In this document: positions 17,035 through 26,700 of the stretch, piece after piece
How positions within the stretch are numbered: the first letter of the stretch is position 1
How the letters are laid out: every line of letters starts with the position of its first letter
Origin: a virus
Length of the DNA: 50,396 nucleotides
Virus record (IMG/VR): IMGVR_UViG_3300033144_003191
Coordinates: 1 to 50,396 of that record
Strand: one strand, 5' to 3'
Notes under the pieces: generated by a model
What the model saw: the letters and a program-made list of their open reading frames with translations, nothing else
What the model was told of the DNA's origin: nothing
Databases searched by the model: none
Made by a program: the position numbers and the translations under genes

Positions 17035-17064
17035 AGTATAGAGCGCAGTGGCTGTGAACGTCAC
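17035..17064 (-). promoter_or_regulatory. Candidate sigma70-type promoter for terL
   Basis: Read on the minus strand there is GTGACG, an 18-bp spacer and TATACT, about 45 bases ahead of the terL start. The same stretch on the plus strand holds TATAAG-TATAGAGCGC ahead of the divergent gene at 17074, so divergent promoters probably overlap here. Confidence 0.45.
17037..17046 (+). promoter_or_regulatory. Candidate promoter element TATAGAGCGC
   Basis: It lies 37 bases ahead of the start at 17074, the same distance as TATAGATGCG (14673) from the holin-like gene (38 bases). A TATAAG directly precedes it, as it does (overlapping) at the holin-like gene. Confidence 0.3.
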
Positions 17065-17073
17065 GGAGGGACG

Positions 17074-17844
17074 ATGTCCGATAAGAAGCTAAGTGGGGAT
17101 GGGCTCCAGGGGAAGGTGGACTTCGCGTTGAAGTCTGGACTGTATCAGAGCCAGGAGGAGGCTCTAGCCGAAATAGGATTAGGGGATGCTGCACCCGAGG
17201 ACTTCGATAGGATGGTCGCGGAACAAGCTCAGGCCCAACAAATCGAAGGGCTGTGCTATGACGGCCTCCTCAGGATGGTAGGCATCCTCTGGGTACCTGA
17301 TCTTCAGTACCTTCCGCCTATCCCCTTGCCGGAGAACTTCAGAGAGATCAAGGACAAGAAGCTCCGCAACAAAATCATGTCAGAGCGAGAGCAAGAGGAC
17401 CCAAGCAACTACCGGCTCCTCGCCCTCGTCAATGGACCCAGGAAGAAAGGGTCCCTCATCGGCAGGCACGGTCGCACTGCCGAGTTCCAAATCAGGATGC
17501 AACGAAGATCAGGCTTGTGGCTGAAGTTCCTAGGACCAATGGCGAAATCGTCCCCGTCCAATGTCCTAGCCCACAGCCTCAACGTCCCAGTGTCGCGAAT
17601 GAAGCTAGCCGGAAACAAGCTCGTCCGGACCTGCCTCCTCAGCGATTCCTGGGAACGGTTCAACACGTTCCCCGCAGATGTCTCCAAGCTCAAGACCAAG
17701 AACGCCATCTGGATGGCTCATACCCGATACGGTATGCTGCCCCAAGAGCCCGAGGACATCGTCCGTCCAACAGACCAGCCGACGGAGGAGGACATGCAAC
17801 AGCAGGAGCACACCCTGCACGAGTCCGCTAAGGATGAAACGTGA
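17074..17844 (+). CDS. Unknown protein, first of a two-gene plus-strand island
   Basis: This 256-residue protein starts after GGAGGGACG. The N-terminal 60 residues are acidic and helical; the middle is basic (KDKKLRNKIM, GPRKKGSLIGRHGRTAEF, IRMQRRSGLWLKFLG), which suggests nucleic-acid binding. The C-terminus is acidic and Gln-rich. There is one Cys pair separated by more than 100 residues, so no zinc site. It is co-transcribed with the Cys-rich gene that overlaps its end. Its place opposite terL might point to packaging or regulation, but no family is recognised. Confidence 0.75.
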   Translation: MSDKKLSGDGLQGKVDFALKSGLYQSQEEALAEIGLGDAAPEDFDRMVAEQAQAQQIEGLCYDGLLRMVGILWVPDLQYLPPIPLPENFREIKDKKLRNKIMSEREQEDPSNYRLLALVNGPRKKGSLIGRHGRTAEFQIRMQRRSGLWLKFLGPMAKSSPSNVLAHSLNVPVSRMKLAGNKLVRTCLLSDSWERFNTFPADVSKLKTKNAIWMAHTRYGMLPQEPEDIVRPTDQPTEEDMQQQEHTLHESAKDET

Positions 17845-18328
17845 ATCGTACGTGATTCAATGCCCCGGTAAGCGCGGGGGCAAGCGGGGGGTGCGCGACG
17901 GCCAGATCGTCCTGCGAGCGGATGACATGACAACTTCCAGAGAGCTCTGTCTGGCCGCCCCGTACGAAGAGTGCAAACTATGCCCAAACTCCAACTTCGA
18001 GATCAAGGTGCCTGCGATAGGTGACCCACAAGACTTCGAGTGGCTGGACTCAGTGATGAGCCAAGCCGCTCTGGCCATTGAGGCCGAGATCACGAAGACA
18101 ATTCGAAACAGGCAGGACTGTTGCTTCGACCACCCGGACTGCATCGTAGTCGAGGCCCACTTCGTAATGGGTCAGAGTACGATACTGAACAAAGAGACAG
18201 CAAAGATCATCTACGATCTGATAATGCGGTCCTCTGATCAGGCGGGGATAGCCTACAAAGTCCTGCACGTTCACATCCTAAAGCAGAGGGGTGAGTTCGA
18301 CATCCGCATCGGCATGAAGAAGTTGTGA
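17834..18328 (+). CDS. Unknown Cys-rich protein, second gene of the island
   Basis: This 164-residue protein starts at the ATG at 17834 inside the end of the upstream gene (11-base overlap, AAGG just before). It contains CPGK near the start, C-LAAPYEE-CKLC at about 40-50 and CCFDHPDC near 98-105, enough Cys/His for one or two zinc sites. The C-terminal half is alpha/beta with a KVLHVHILKQRGEFDIRIG strand pair. The function is unknown. A terminator follows 13 bases downstream. Confidence 0.75.
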   Translation: MKRESYVIQCPGKRGGKRGVRDGQIVLRADDMTTSRELCLAAPYEECKLCPNSNFEIKVPAIGDPQDFEWLDSVMSQAALAIEAEITKTIRNRQDCCFDHPDCIVVEAHFVMGQSTILNKETAKIIYDLIMRSSDQAGIAYKVLHVHILKQRGEFDIRIGMKKL

Positions 18329-18340
18329 GAAGTAGGAGTT

Positions 18341-18369
18341 GGGGGCGATGGCCAGGCCCCCTTCTTCTT
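18341..18369 (+). terminator. Rho-independent terminator ending the 17074-18328 island
   Basis: A gggggc/gccccc stem (18341-18346, 18356-18361; nine-base loop) is followed by ttcttctt. It separates this plus-strand island from the convergent minus-strand gene ending at 18372. Confidence 0.8.
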
Positions 18370-18371
18370 AG

Positions 18372-18692
18372 CTACACAGGGTAGGCCGAGCTCCCACCAC
18401 GATAGAGCTTCGACGGCTTCTTGACCTTCACTTTCTTGGGGACCTGCTTCAGAAACTTGCCGGCCAAGGCCTCGGCTCCACCCCTCATAGCAGAGGTCGA
18501 TGGCAAGCCACTTTCCTTCAGCTCAGCCGCCTTGTGGATCGCTGCTAGCTCATCAGCCATAGCGGCGTACTTTGCGCTTTCCATCTGACTGTCCTTTGGC
18601 ATAAGGCCGGCCTCGAGTTGGGGGCCATCCTCCGGAGTCTTCTCCGGGGCCTTGGCATTGGCGGGCAGTTCCCGCTTGGATTCTTCCTTCAT
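18372..18692 (-). CDS. Small basic virion-cluster protein
   Basis: This 106-residue protein starts at the ATG overlapping the upstream stop by four bases (ATGA at 18692-18689); a longer in-frame ORF is ruled out by that overlap. It has a charged N-terminus, a helix with KYAAMADELAAIHKAAELKESG, then GKFLKQVPKKVKVKKPSKLYRGG, strongly basic, and a short YPV end. It is the last gene of its operon. The basic tail could bind DNA or the acidic surface of another virion protein. Function is unknown. Confidence 0.7.
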   Translation of the reverse strand: MKEESKRELPANAKAPEKTPEDGPQLEAGLMPKDSQMESAKYAAMADELAAIHKAAELKESGLPSTSAMRGGAEALAGKFLKQVPKKVKVKKPSKLYRGGSSAYPV

Positions 18693-19054
18693 AGTCCGTG
18701 GACTACGCTTTGCAAGACCCACTGGATGTCGTCCGGCCCAGGAGGCATCTCGCCTCCACCGCGGACGATGACGCAGAACGACTGCATCTCGTCCTCCCAA
18801 GTGATCTCGACACCCGTCTTGCCCCCGGGCCACGCATTGAAGGCGTTGACGAGTCGGCTCCGGAATGACTGTGGGTACAACCCACCAGCCGAGCGGAACC
18901 AGTGTACGATACAGTCCTTGTCCTTGAATGCGTACTCGGCCATGTACTTACCGAGCTCGATCTGCGCAAACTCAAGGGGCCTGGCGGAGAGCAGGCCAGA
19001 CTTCACCGGATTGGGCTCTGTCTCCTGCAAGCTCCTCGGTACCGGGAGTCCCAT
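18689..19054 (-). CDS. Unknown virion-cluster protein
   Basis: This 121-residue protein starts after GGAGGTGAC. It is alpha/beta in character, with an aromatic core (KDKDCIVHWFRSAGGLYPQ) and a Gly/Pro-rich loop RGGGEMPPGPDD near the C-terminus. No motif or membrane segment is visible. Tail-end or baseplate accessory proteins of this size are common in such operons, but this is position-based guesswork. Confidence 0.7.
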   Translation of the reverse strand: MGLPVPRSLQETEPNPVKSGLLSARPLEFAQIELGKYMAEYAFKDKDCIVHWFRSAGGLYPQSFRSRLVNAFNAWPGGKTGVEITWEDEMQSFCVIVRGGGEMPPGPDDIQWVLQSVVHGL

Positions 19055-19062
19055 GTCACCTC

Positions 19063-19941
19063 CTAGTAGTCATCCATGTTGATCTTGTCTTCACTACCAG
19101 TGACGTCCTCTGCCTCCGAGAAGGACCCGTCAGTCAGCTCGAGCAACGACGGCACCTGACTCACGACGGTCTTCATCTTGAAGGCCTGGAACGAATCCAG
19201 GACGTCAGTCATTGCAGCCTCAGAGGTATTGACCTCCTCCTGCGACATCTTCGCCGCCTGCACGAAGTTCTTGAATGCTGTCGAGACATCCTTGGTGGCT
19301 GGCTCGAACTCGAGCTCAAGAGCCTTCATGTAGGCTACGTTTCGGAGGTGCTTGAAGATCTTGCCGGAGTCTGCGTGTCGGATTGGACCGGTACCGGTCT
19401 TCCAGAGCAGGAGCTGCACGCCCTTTGGGCCCCTTGCCGTGACGGCGAGGCGTAGCCACTCCTGATGGGACACTCTCCGGTGTGGAATAAACTCGGCCCA
19501 CTCCTCCATGTTCAGGAGCAAGTCGTTCCAGAAGTAGTGACGGAATAGATCGTAGACCTGTTCCGGTAAGTCGTACCCTATACTCTTCCTGATCTTACCT
19601 ACAGCCTGACTCGGCTTCAGCGGGGACAGGATGAAGGTCTCCATGAGGCTGCGCACCTGCGAGTTGCCAAGCAGCGCAATGGCTTCCTTCATGTAGCGGT
19701 TTTTGTTCCAGGCCTCAGCGATGCCGAGCTTCCTCAAGTAGCGCTGACTCGCGACGTGCCTCAGATCGTGGCCCCGAAATGGTACGGGACGGTTCTCCAT
19801 AACAACAGCGTCGATCTGGTCTAGGTATTCAGGTGCAGGAGCCCCCACATCGGCGAGCTCACACATAGCTGTGATCTCGTCGTAGCTGTGCTGCTGCCTA
19901 GACAGCAGGAACCTCAGATAGAACTCGGAGGGATGTCGCAA
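19063..19941 (-). CDS. Unknown virion-cluster protein, TTG start
   Basis: This 292-residue protein probably starts at a TTG (19941-19939) with GAGG six bases upstream and one base after the stop of the previous gene. The next in-frame ATG would remove 25 residues. It is largely helical, with aromatic-rich FRHYFWNDLLLNMEEWAEFIPHR in the middle, and ends in an acidic tail (SEAEDVTGSEDKINMDDY). No domain is recognised. Operon position suggests a tail or baseplate component. Confidence 0.7.
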   Translation of the reverse strand: MRHPSEFYLRFLLSRQQHSYDEITAMCELADVGAPAPEYLDQIDAVVMENRPVPFRGHDLRHVASQRYLRKLGIAEAWNKNRYMKEAIALLGNSQVRSLMETFILSPLKPSQAVGKIRKSIGYDLPEQVYDLFRHYFWNDLLLNMEEWAEFIPHRRVSHQEWLRLAVTARGPKGVQLLLWKTGTGPIRHADSGKIFKHLRNVAYMKALELEFEPATKDVSTAFKNFVQAAKMSQEEVNTSEAAMTDVLDSFQAFKMKTVVSQVPSLLELTDGSFSEAEDVTGSEDKINMDDY

Positions 19942-19942
19942 C

Positions 19943-21931
19943 CTACGCCTCGCTGCGGTACATCAACTTCTTCAGGGACTCGCACACCTCGTTGAGACGT
20001 TCCAGCGCCGATTTCACGGACTGCTCCGGAACGTCGGGGAGCCCAACCCTCACCGCTATCAAGAGATGGGCCAGGTGCTGGATCGCCTCCTCGATGTCAG
20101 GGACGTAGTCGACGAAGGTCGTGACGTTCTCTGGAGTCAAGAACCCCAAGGCCAGGACCTTGTCCACAGTGTTGGCGTCGTTCAGGCCCGCGGCCTCTTT
20201 GAGCAGCATGTACTTCGGAGGCATGCCCTTCGTTGCCTCCTTGGCCAAGCCCTCCGCCTCGCTGTAGCGATCCGACACTGTTCGGATGGGGCGGCAACCC
20301 CACACCAAAGACTCGCCCTGCTGTCCGGCCTGAGCCAGCTTCCTGAGGGCGTACCCTTGGTCCATGCCCAAGGCGCAAGCCAGGAACACAGCGTCATCAG
20401 CTTCCAACATCTCTCGATCAGCGCGGGCGACCTTCTCAAGTCCTTGTCCCGACAGCGACCACACCCGACCGTCAGAAATGATGATAGTGGCGTGCCTGGC
20501 CTGGAGAGCCTCCGCTGTCTTGGCGAACGCCGTGACGTCCTCGGCGAGTCGGATGTTCTTCTCGCCCATCGGACACCACTTCGAGGACCCAGGGATGGCG
20601 TACTCCGCCGGCCCCATCGGGGCGACCTTCACGACTCCTGGGGTCAAGCGGAGCTTCACGGTCTTGGCATCAATCGTCTCGAAGACAACACCTTCTCCGT
20701 CGGGGTCCTCGAACGTGCCCTTGATGGAACCGGGCATCAGAGCCACCGCAGAACCATCTTTGGTCGGGACGTAGAAGAACCCCTCACCCTCAGTGGCTTC
20801 AGCCGAGATGATGTTGGAGCCCTTACCGACCAGGGAGCCGACGACGTCCGTCTGCACCGCCGACGCTGAGCCGTTGTTGAAGATCTTCAGGGGAAGGGAC
20901 GCGCCGTCAAAGTCCACGACGAATGGGAACACCCACCCCATGTGCTCGCGACCCTCGACGTCCTTGACCCTGTACTCGCCGAACTGCTCCACAGTCTCGG
21001 CGTGCTCATCAGCCTCGAGGTCCGACTTCACGACGGGGTCCGTGGACATGGTGGCGACGCCGGTCCGGTCTGCTGTGGCAACGACGTCCTCACCCACGGC
21101 CTCAGCCATCTTGATCCGGTCAGCGACGTAGACCTCGGGCTTGAACATCTGGCTGTGGGCCATCTTCAGGACGTAGTCGTCCCCTTGACGGGACACCTGC
21201 ACCGTGTCGGGTTCTGTGATGTCGTAGATCACCTTCGACACGTCGCCGACACGGGATGGGGTCGCCGCACCGAGCAGCTGCATGAAGGGCTGCGATGCCT
21301 TCTTGGTAATGAGGGTTCGAGCCAGGAGCTGATCCTCATTGAGAGCGTCCTCCACCCGGTCGATGTCAGCCTGCATGAGCGTGGGCTCGATGGCCTGCAT
21401 CAGGAACTCGGGCTTCGCCGCAGAGGTCTTCTCGGCCTCACCTCCAGCGATCCCGCCACGCCGGCGGTCCGGAGGGGTCATCTGGTCACCGAGGAGCTGG
21501 CTCGTCCTCGGCATCTTGCCCGTCGCATCGAAGAGCTCGGGGCGGAACAAGGCCTCGCGCAGACGCTGCTCCGTTAGGGGGAAGGCGCGGCCCCTGGGGT
21601 CCAGGAACACATCCACATCCTTGAGACTCTGATCGTTGACGATGACTGGGACCTTCACCTCACGGACACCTGAATCAGTTGCAAGCTGACGACCTGCTGG
21701 CGTGTCGAGGCGCGCAGTCTTGTTGCGGACGCGGAGCCAGCCCAAAGCGAAGCCGCGCTCGTCCTCGACCTCCTTCATCATGGGGCTGACGTCATACTGA
21801 CCCAGATAGGGGTGCTGCTTGAACGCCTCCTGCATGATCTCTTGAGGCCACGTGTCAGCACTGTCCGAGAGGCGAGCCTCCATGGCGACCTTCTCGGGTC
21901 CTGTCTCTTCCAGGAACAGCGGCTCGCTCAT
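19943..21931 (-). CDS. Large virion structural protein, unknown function
   Basis: The protein has 662 residues. The start overlaps the upstream stop (ATGA) and follows GGAGGAT. The N-terminus carries PEKVAMEARLSDSADTW, with EKVA at 13-16; AEKTSAAKPEF, AFAKTAEALQ and LEKVARAD occur later. The middle (about 200-450) is rich in beta strands, with Val/Asp/Gly patterns, while the C-terminal 150 residues are helical. There is one GLAKEATKG and one LLKEAAGL near the end. The length and position, next to the spike gene, suggest a baseplate or tail structural protein. No named family is recognised. Confidence 0.75.
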   Translation of the reverse strand: MSEPLFLEETGPEKVAMEARLSDSADTWPQEIMQEAFKQHPYLGQYDVSPMMKEVEDERGFALGWLRVRNKTARLDTPAGRQLATDSGVREVKVPVIVNDQSLKDVDVFLDPRGRAFPLTEQRLREALFRPELFDATGKMPRTSQLLGDQMTPPDRRRGGIAGGEAEKTSAAKPEFLMQAIEPTLMQADIDRVEDALNEDQLLARTLITKKASQPFMQLLGAATPSRVGDVSKVIYDITEPDTVQVSRQGDDYVLKMAHSQMFKPEVYVADRIKMAEAVGEDVVATADRTGVATMSTDPVVKSDLEADEHAETVEQFGEYRVKDVEGREHMGWVFPFVVDFDGASLPLKIFNNGSASAVQTDVVGSLVGKGSNIISAEATEGEGFFYVPTKDGSAVALMPGSIKGTFEDPDGEGVVFETIDAKTVKLRLTPGVVKVAPMGPAEYAIPGSSKWCPMGEKNIRLAEDVTAFAKTAEALQARHATIIISDGRVWSLSGQGLEKVARADREMLEADDAVFLACALGMDQGYALRKLAQAGQQGESLVWGCRPIRTVSDRYSEAEGLAKEATKGMPPKYMLLKEAAGLNDANTVDKVLALGFLTPENVTTFVDYVPDIEEAIQHLAHLLIAVRVGLPDVPEQSVKSALERLNEVCESLKKLMYRSEA

Positions 21932-22224
21932 ACTATCCTCCCTACCTTGGTCGTTGCGCCGGTGTCCACTACATCAGGGATCTCGGCGTGACCCGTCAGA
22001 AGCTCTACGATAGCACGACCAAAGGCTCTGAACATAGGTCGTACTTGTTCGAGATCGACCTCAACAGGACCGACGTCGTCGGTCACTGCGTACTTCGTTG
22101 ACCCGTCTTCTTGGGTCTCCTGCGAAACTGAGCGCCCCTTCACCACCTCTGGGAACTTCGACTCCATCTCCGCTTGGTAGTAGGAGAGGGCTAGATCGAC
22201 AAACACCTCTGGGTCAAGAGCCAT
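21928..22224 (-). CDS. Small acidic structural-cluster protein
   Basis: This 98-residue protein is translated from the ATG that shares its A with the spike gene's stop (TGATG), and its own stop overlaps the next start (ATGA). The sequence begins with a helix (DPEVFVDLALSYYQAEME), followed by strands and a second helix (FRAFGRAIVELLTGH). Small proteins beside spike genes may be baseplate wedges such as the gp25 type, but the key residues of that family were not identified here. Confidence 0.7.
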   Translation of the reverse strand: MALDPEVFVDLALSYYQAEMESKFPEVVKGRSVSQETQEDGSTKYAVTDDVGPVEVDLEQVRPMFRAFGRAIVELLTGHAEIPDVVDTGATTKVGRIV

Positions 22225-23405
22225 CACAAAGCTCCTAGCTTAGTGGCCGTGAACGCAGAGGGCGGCAGCTTTGGCTCGGGCGGGCCAGTAGACGAGCCCA
22301 CGATAGGATGGACGTGCCCAACCATGTACCCGACCATGGCCATACTTGCTAACACCACAGCGGTGGTGCCGCCGGCGGCGCCGATGCTGGTGTACCCAGC
22401 CTGAATGACCTTGGCGCCGCTGATTCGCTCCGTGGAGTCCGCCGCATCAAGAGTGTGGCTGCCCGATACCGTCGTATTCTGGTCGCCATTGATCTCTTCC
22501 GTGAGGCCGCCCTGGTATCGGTACGTTGCTTCGCCAGTGACCTCCCAATCCAGAACCCCCTCCACCTTGTGGTTGTGGTCCTTCTGCGCCTCGGAAGTGA
22601 TCGTGCCCTCTTCATCGATGTCCAGGGTGTACACCGCTGTGCCCGTGACCTCGAGGGTCTCTGTGTTGATGGCATTCGGTGCAATGATCAAGCGCAGTCG
22701 CTTCGTGTCATCGACGTGCCCGATTTGGACAGCTACCGTAGCCTTCTCATCCTGCGCGGCATTGCGGCCCACAATAGTTAGGACCGCCGTTGCCTCACCA
22801 GCAGCGCTCTCATCTGATCGCGCCACTGTCCAGGCCATCTGACCGCCAGCCGTCCACAGCGAGTAGTTCTCACAGATGTCCCGGATGTAGTTGAGCAACG
22901 GGATGTAGAGCCGCTTCGAGATAGCGGTGCTCCCAATCTCGAGGACACCGCCACGGCGCAACCAGATCGAGTTACCGTCTCTGGTGCGGAGCATGATGTC
23001 GCCTTGCTCAAGCTGAGGCCTGCCGGCACGGTACGTCACGTCACCGCCGCCCTCTTCTGCGGCTGGGTCTGACGGATTGTCCCCGACGCTGGAGTCCTCC
23101 CCTGCTTCAGCTCTCCGAGCAGGGCGCTCATGAGAAGCGACGAAGCACATCACGAAGGCGGAGCTCTCTCCGGGCTCGCACACCTTCACCTTGGCGCCCA
23201 CCTCAGGCATGAACAAGATGCCTTCGCCGCCCGTGAAGTGGAGGTACGGAGACGACCACTGGATGTCCTGGAACACCCTCTGGGTCTCACGAGTACGGAC
23301 GTCAACAGTCCACCGTCTCGTGTTGACATTGATGATCCGGCCCTCCTCGATGCTAGTCGAGTTCAGGCCCTCATCTATGACGGACTCTTCGTGTCGACGA
23401 GGCAT
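22224..23405 (-). CDS. Baseplate spike-like protein (gpV/gp5-type OB fold and beta helix)
   Basis: This protein of about 393 residues is proposed to form the trimeric membrane-piercing tip of the tail. The start is taken at MPRRHEES (23405), five bases after the preceding stop, although the frame is open further upstream. Residues about 18-90 look like the OB fold of the gpV family (GRIINVNTRRWTVDVRT, then a strand-rich part with GEGILFMPEVGAKVKV). The later half alternates short strands with Gly/Asp/Thr, as in spike beta helices. Near the C-terminus GHVHPIVGSSTGPP holds the His-x-His that binds iron at the tip of P2 gpV and Mu gp45. A KDHNHK occurs earlier. It is co-transcribed with other virion genes. 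Confidence 0.7.
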   Translation of the reverse strand: MPRRHEESVIDEGLNSTSIEEGRIINVNTRRWTVDVRTRETQRVFQDIQWSSPYLHFTGGEGILFMPEVGAKVKVCEPGESSAFVMCFVASHERPARRAEAGEDSSVGDNPSDPAAEEGGGDVTYRAGRPQLEQGDIMLRTRDGNSIWLRRGGVLEIGSTAISKRLYIPLLNYIRDICENYSLWTAGGQMAWTVARSDESAAGEATAVLTIVGRNAAQDEKATVAVQIGHVDDTKRLRLIIAPNAINTETLEVTGTAVYTLDIDEEGTITSEAQKDHNHKVEGVLDWEVTGEATYRYQGGLTEEINGDQNTTVSGSHTLDAADSTERISGAKVIQAGYTSIGAAGGTTAVVLASMAMVGYMVGHVHPIVGSSTGPPEPKLPPSAFTATKLGAL

Positions 23406-23409
23406 AGCT

Positions 23410-23769
23410 CTACCGTCGTCTACGGCCGCCCAGGGCAGACCCGGCCGCGATACCACCCGCGCCAACGGCCCCTACGCCAGCCACGCCCGCAGCTGCAGCT
23501 TGCCCCATCGGGTTCTTCAGTACTTGCTTCGCGCCGCCCAGGAATTGGCCGACCCTACCCGCGCCACCCTTGGCAGCAGCCGCAGAGCCGCCGCGGTAGG
23601 CAGACTGCAGCATCTTCGCAGACGTAGCAGGCTTCAACTTCGTGAGTGCTTTGGCACCCTGCCCGATGGCCCCAAGGATCGCTTCCTTCTTCATGGCCTC
23701 CTTCTCGATGTTGTGCAGCTCGTCGAAGAAGGAATCGTACAAGATCTCTTGCAGCTCTTTGTCGGTCAT
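23410..23769 (-). CDS. Small Gly/Ala-rich virion-cluster protein
   Basis: This 119-residue protein starts after TTAGGAGACGACG. An acidic helix is followed by NIEKEAMKKEAILGAIG (EKEA at 22-25). The rest is rich in Gly and Ala, with a possible membrane segment near 88-112 (AAAAGVAGVGAVGAGGIAAG), and ends in GGRRRR. It lies between the polymerase and spike genes. The layout matches the proteins at 11863 and 32206, so the three may be one class of internal or ejected proteins. Confidence 0.7.
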   Translation of the reverse strand: MTDKELQEILYDSFFDELHNIEKEAMKKEAILGAIGQGAKALTKLKPATSAKMLQSAYRGGSAAAAKGGAGRVGQFLGGAKQVLKNPMGQAAAAGVAGVGAVGAGGIAAGSALGGRRRR

Positions 23770-23778
23770 CGTCGTCTC

Positions 23779-26700
23779 CTAATAGCCCACGTTGTCGCCG
23801 AGGCCAAACTCAGCACCGAAGACTAGTCCTGGGATCGGATGGTCGCCGTGGATGCTCGACTGCCACCCGCGCTGAGCGCCCTCTATCACAGTTGATTTTA
23901 GCTCCTCATGGTTCAGTCTGGCTAGCCAGTCTTCCATGACGTCCTGTGGGATGTGCTTGACGCCCTTCATAATTGGCCTGTGGCGGATCGGGTCTTTGCC
24001 CCGAAGCATGTTGCGATTCCAGTCCTGAACCTGAGAAGTATTCACGAAGTCCCCGCGTACCAAGTCCGGATGACCGCCTGGATCGTCGACCTTGGTGACG
24101 TTGGACATGGCCCTCACGACTACCTCGGTGTTGCGCCGCCGGATACCCTCTGGGGCGTAGAGCTTGTGCAGCTCATCAGCCAGGTAGTTCTGCACGGGGT
24201 TGAGCCCAGTGAGTGGCAGCATCTCATGGGGGTTCACTGGACCGGACGTGATCGGAGTTCCCTTCTTGACCTTCGCCCCCGACTTCACCCCAGACAGCAG
24301 TGATCGGCCAGCCGGGACGTAATGCCGCTTGCCCTCCACCTCTACGCCGTAACCACCGGCGGGGTCCTCCTTGATGGAATTGATCCTACCGTTCACCGTG
24401 GCCAGGGTCGCCGAGCCTTTGAGGGTCTGCGGCATGTTGAGCAGCTCCTTGGCTCGCTCCAACCCTTGGTCCGCCAGGTTCTGACCCTTTGGATCATGGA
24501 CACCGCCGCTGTGGAACCTACGCATTGATAGCTGGACACCGCGCTCCCCCAAGGCCTGAGCAGCAATGACCCCGATATTGGTGCCCTGGTCATGAAGCTG
24601 CTCGTTCTCATTGAGACCGTAGCACAACGGGCAGACGCCCTTGGCGTGCCGACACTTCAACGGAGATCGAACCACGACCTTGTTGATTTTGGCGTTGCGC
24701 ATCTCCGACACGAGGCGAGGCGTGAGCAGTGTCCCCCGCTTCAGCTCGCCATCTTGTATCTTGACCGCGTTCTGAAGGTACCGTCCCACGACGTCCGGCT
24801 CGTCTGTTGACAGAGCAACACCCTGCTGCGTACCGCAGTCGTCTCCCTGCACGAGCTGGTCCATCGTGGAGTTCATCATGAGCTTGCTGAGGTAGCCGGG
24901 CTCTGCCACGGACTGCACTTTCTGAATGATACCCTTGCGGCCGCCAGACATCGACGTCCAGTAATCCGAGATGTCGAGGCCTTCTGCATAGGACTTGCTG
25001 ACGGGATTCGGTACGACACGCCCCTGCGCATCCTGGAACAGAACCGGCGACGCTATGAGCTGACGATAAGCATTGCCCTTGATCCCCGCGGCGACCTGGA
25101 GCCGGTCGAGGTTGGTCTTCAAGCCCTTGGCCTTCTCCTTGCCGCGGTCCTCGAGCTCAAGCAGTGCGTCCTCGTACGCAGCCACGATCTTCTGCACGTC
25201 CTTGTCGTCAGACGGGTCGAGACCCTTGGTCTTCCTAGCTGCCTTCCGCATGACCTCGGAACGTGCCGCAGTCATTGTCTTGAGATCATCCAAGCCGATG
25301 CTGAATCCAGACATGAAGGCGTGCTCATTCCCCATCTCCTTCATCAGGTCGATGTGCTGCGCATACCCCTTAGGGTCCTCCTTCGCCATGGCGTTGAAGA
25401 GCTTGCTCTGCTCCTTCTTGTCAAAGCGGTAGTCCAGATCATTGAGCAGCGCACCATCCTGCATCTTGACTCGGAGCGCTTTAGGGACAGCCTCAAGAAT
25501 ACGGAGTCGCCCAGCCGTGGTCTTGGAGTCGCCCACGGACACGACATCGGTAACCCCCACCTCCCCAGATGCGACGTCCTTCTCTAGAGCGACGTGACCC
25601 TTGTACTTTTTGTTGGTCTTCTTGCCCACCTCACTGAGGCCAAACAGCCCAACCTGCATCTCCTTGATCGGAGTGTACGCTGCCTTCCCCGATGACGGGC
25701 TAAACAAGATGTTGCTAGGCATCATCTTCCTAGCCTCTTCCACAGCCTCGTTGGAGATCGGAACGAAGGCCGACATAGCGTCACCGTCGAAGTCGGCGTT
25801 GAATCCAGAGGTGACCAAGGGATGGATGCGGATCGCCTTCCCCTCCATGAGGCGCGGCTTGAACGCCTGGATACCATACCGATGCAGCACCGGGTCGCGC
25901 TTCACGATGAGGGGACGGTCCTCGGTCACGCGCTCCAGCGCCCTGGCTGCTAGTGGCCGACTAGATTTGATCTCCTCTTGCGCCTCGAGCGGAGACATGT
26001 TGAAGGTCTGCCGCAGCTCCCGCACCACAAAGGGCTTGTACAACTCCATCGCGGCCTTGCGAGGGATGCCGATCTCATCCAAGGACAATGACGGCTCCGG
26101 TACGATGGTGGAGCGCAGGCTCATGTCCTGCATCCGCTTCACGAGCTTGTCCTGGAAGAACCCCATCTTCGGTTTGGCCCCAGCAATGACGTCCAAGATA
26201 CCGGGGTAGGTTCTGTTCAAGCTCCCACCAAGCCCAGCGATGGCCTTGAGCTCATCGTACAACTCCGCCCGAAGCGGTGCCCTCTCCTCGTCTGGAGCGA
26301 GCCTGTGCATTGACCCCAGCTTCTGGTTCGTCAAGGCCATCTGCTTGTAGAGGTGATTGACGTCGTCGAACTGAACCGATCCGTCGTCCATGACAGAGAG
26401 CGGCCGCATCACCGGCGGCAGCACCGGGACGTGCTTCATCATGTAGACTTCTGTTGGATGGGTCTTCGCCTTCTTCAGGGCGCGTAGGTACTTGATCTTC
26501 TTGTTGGTCTCGTTCAAGACCTGATCTTTGAGGTTGCCTACCCGCGCCTCTTCCTTGGCCAGCTCAGAATCAACTTTGACGTTGCCGAGAAGGCGGCCCA
26601 CGGCACTCGGACCATACATAGCTCCGCGAGTCCCAGGGCCCACGATACTACCGTTCGGAGTGACGCCCTCTTGGCCTGCCACGATCCTGTCGTACTGCGG

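Noticed and set aside
17678-17833. N-terminal extension of the Cys-rich protein at 17834
   Set aside because: It is out-of-frame reading of the upstream gene, Ser/Arg/Pro-rich, without a ribosome site.
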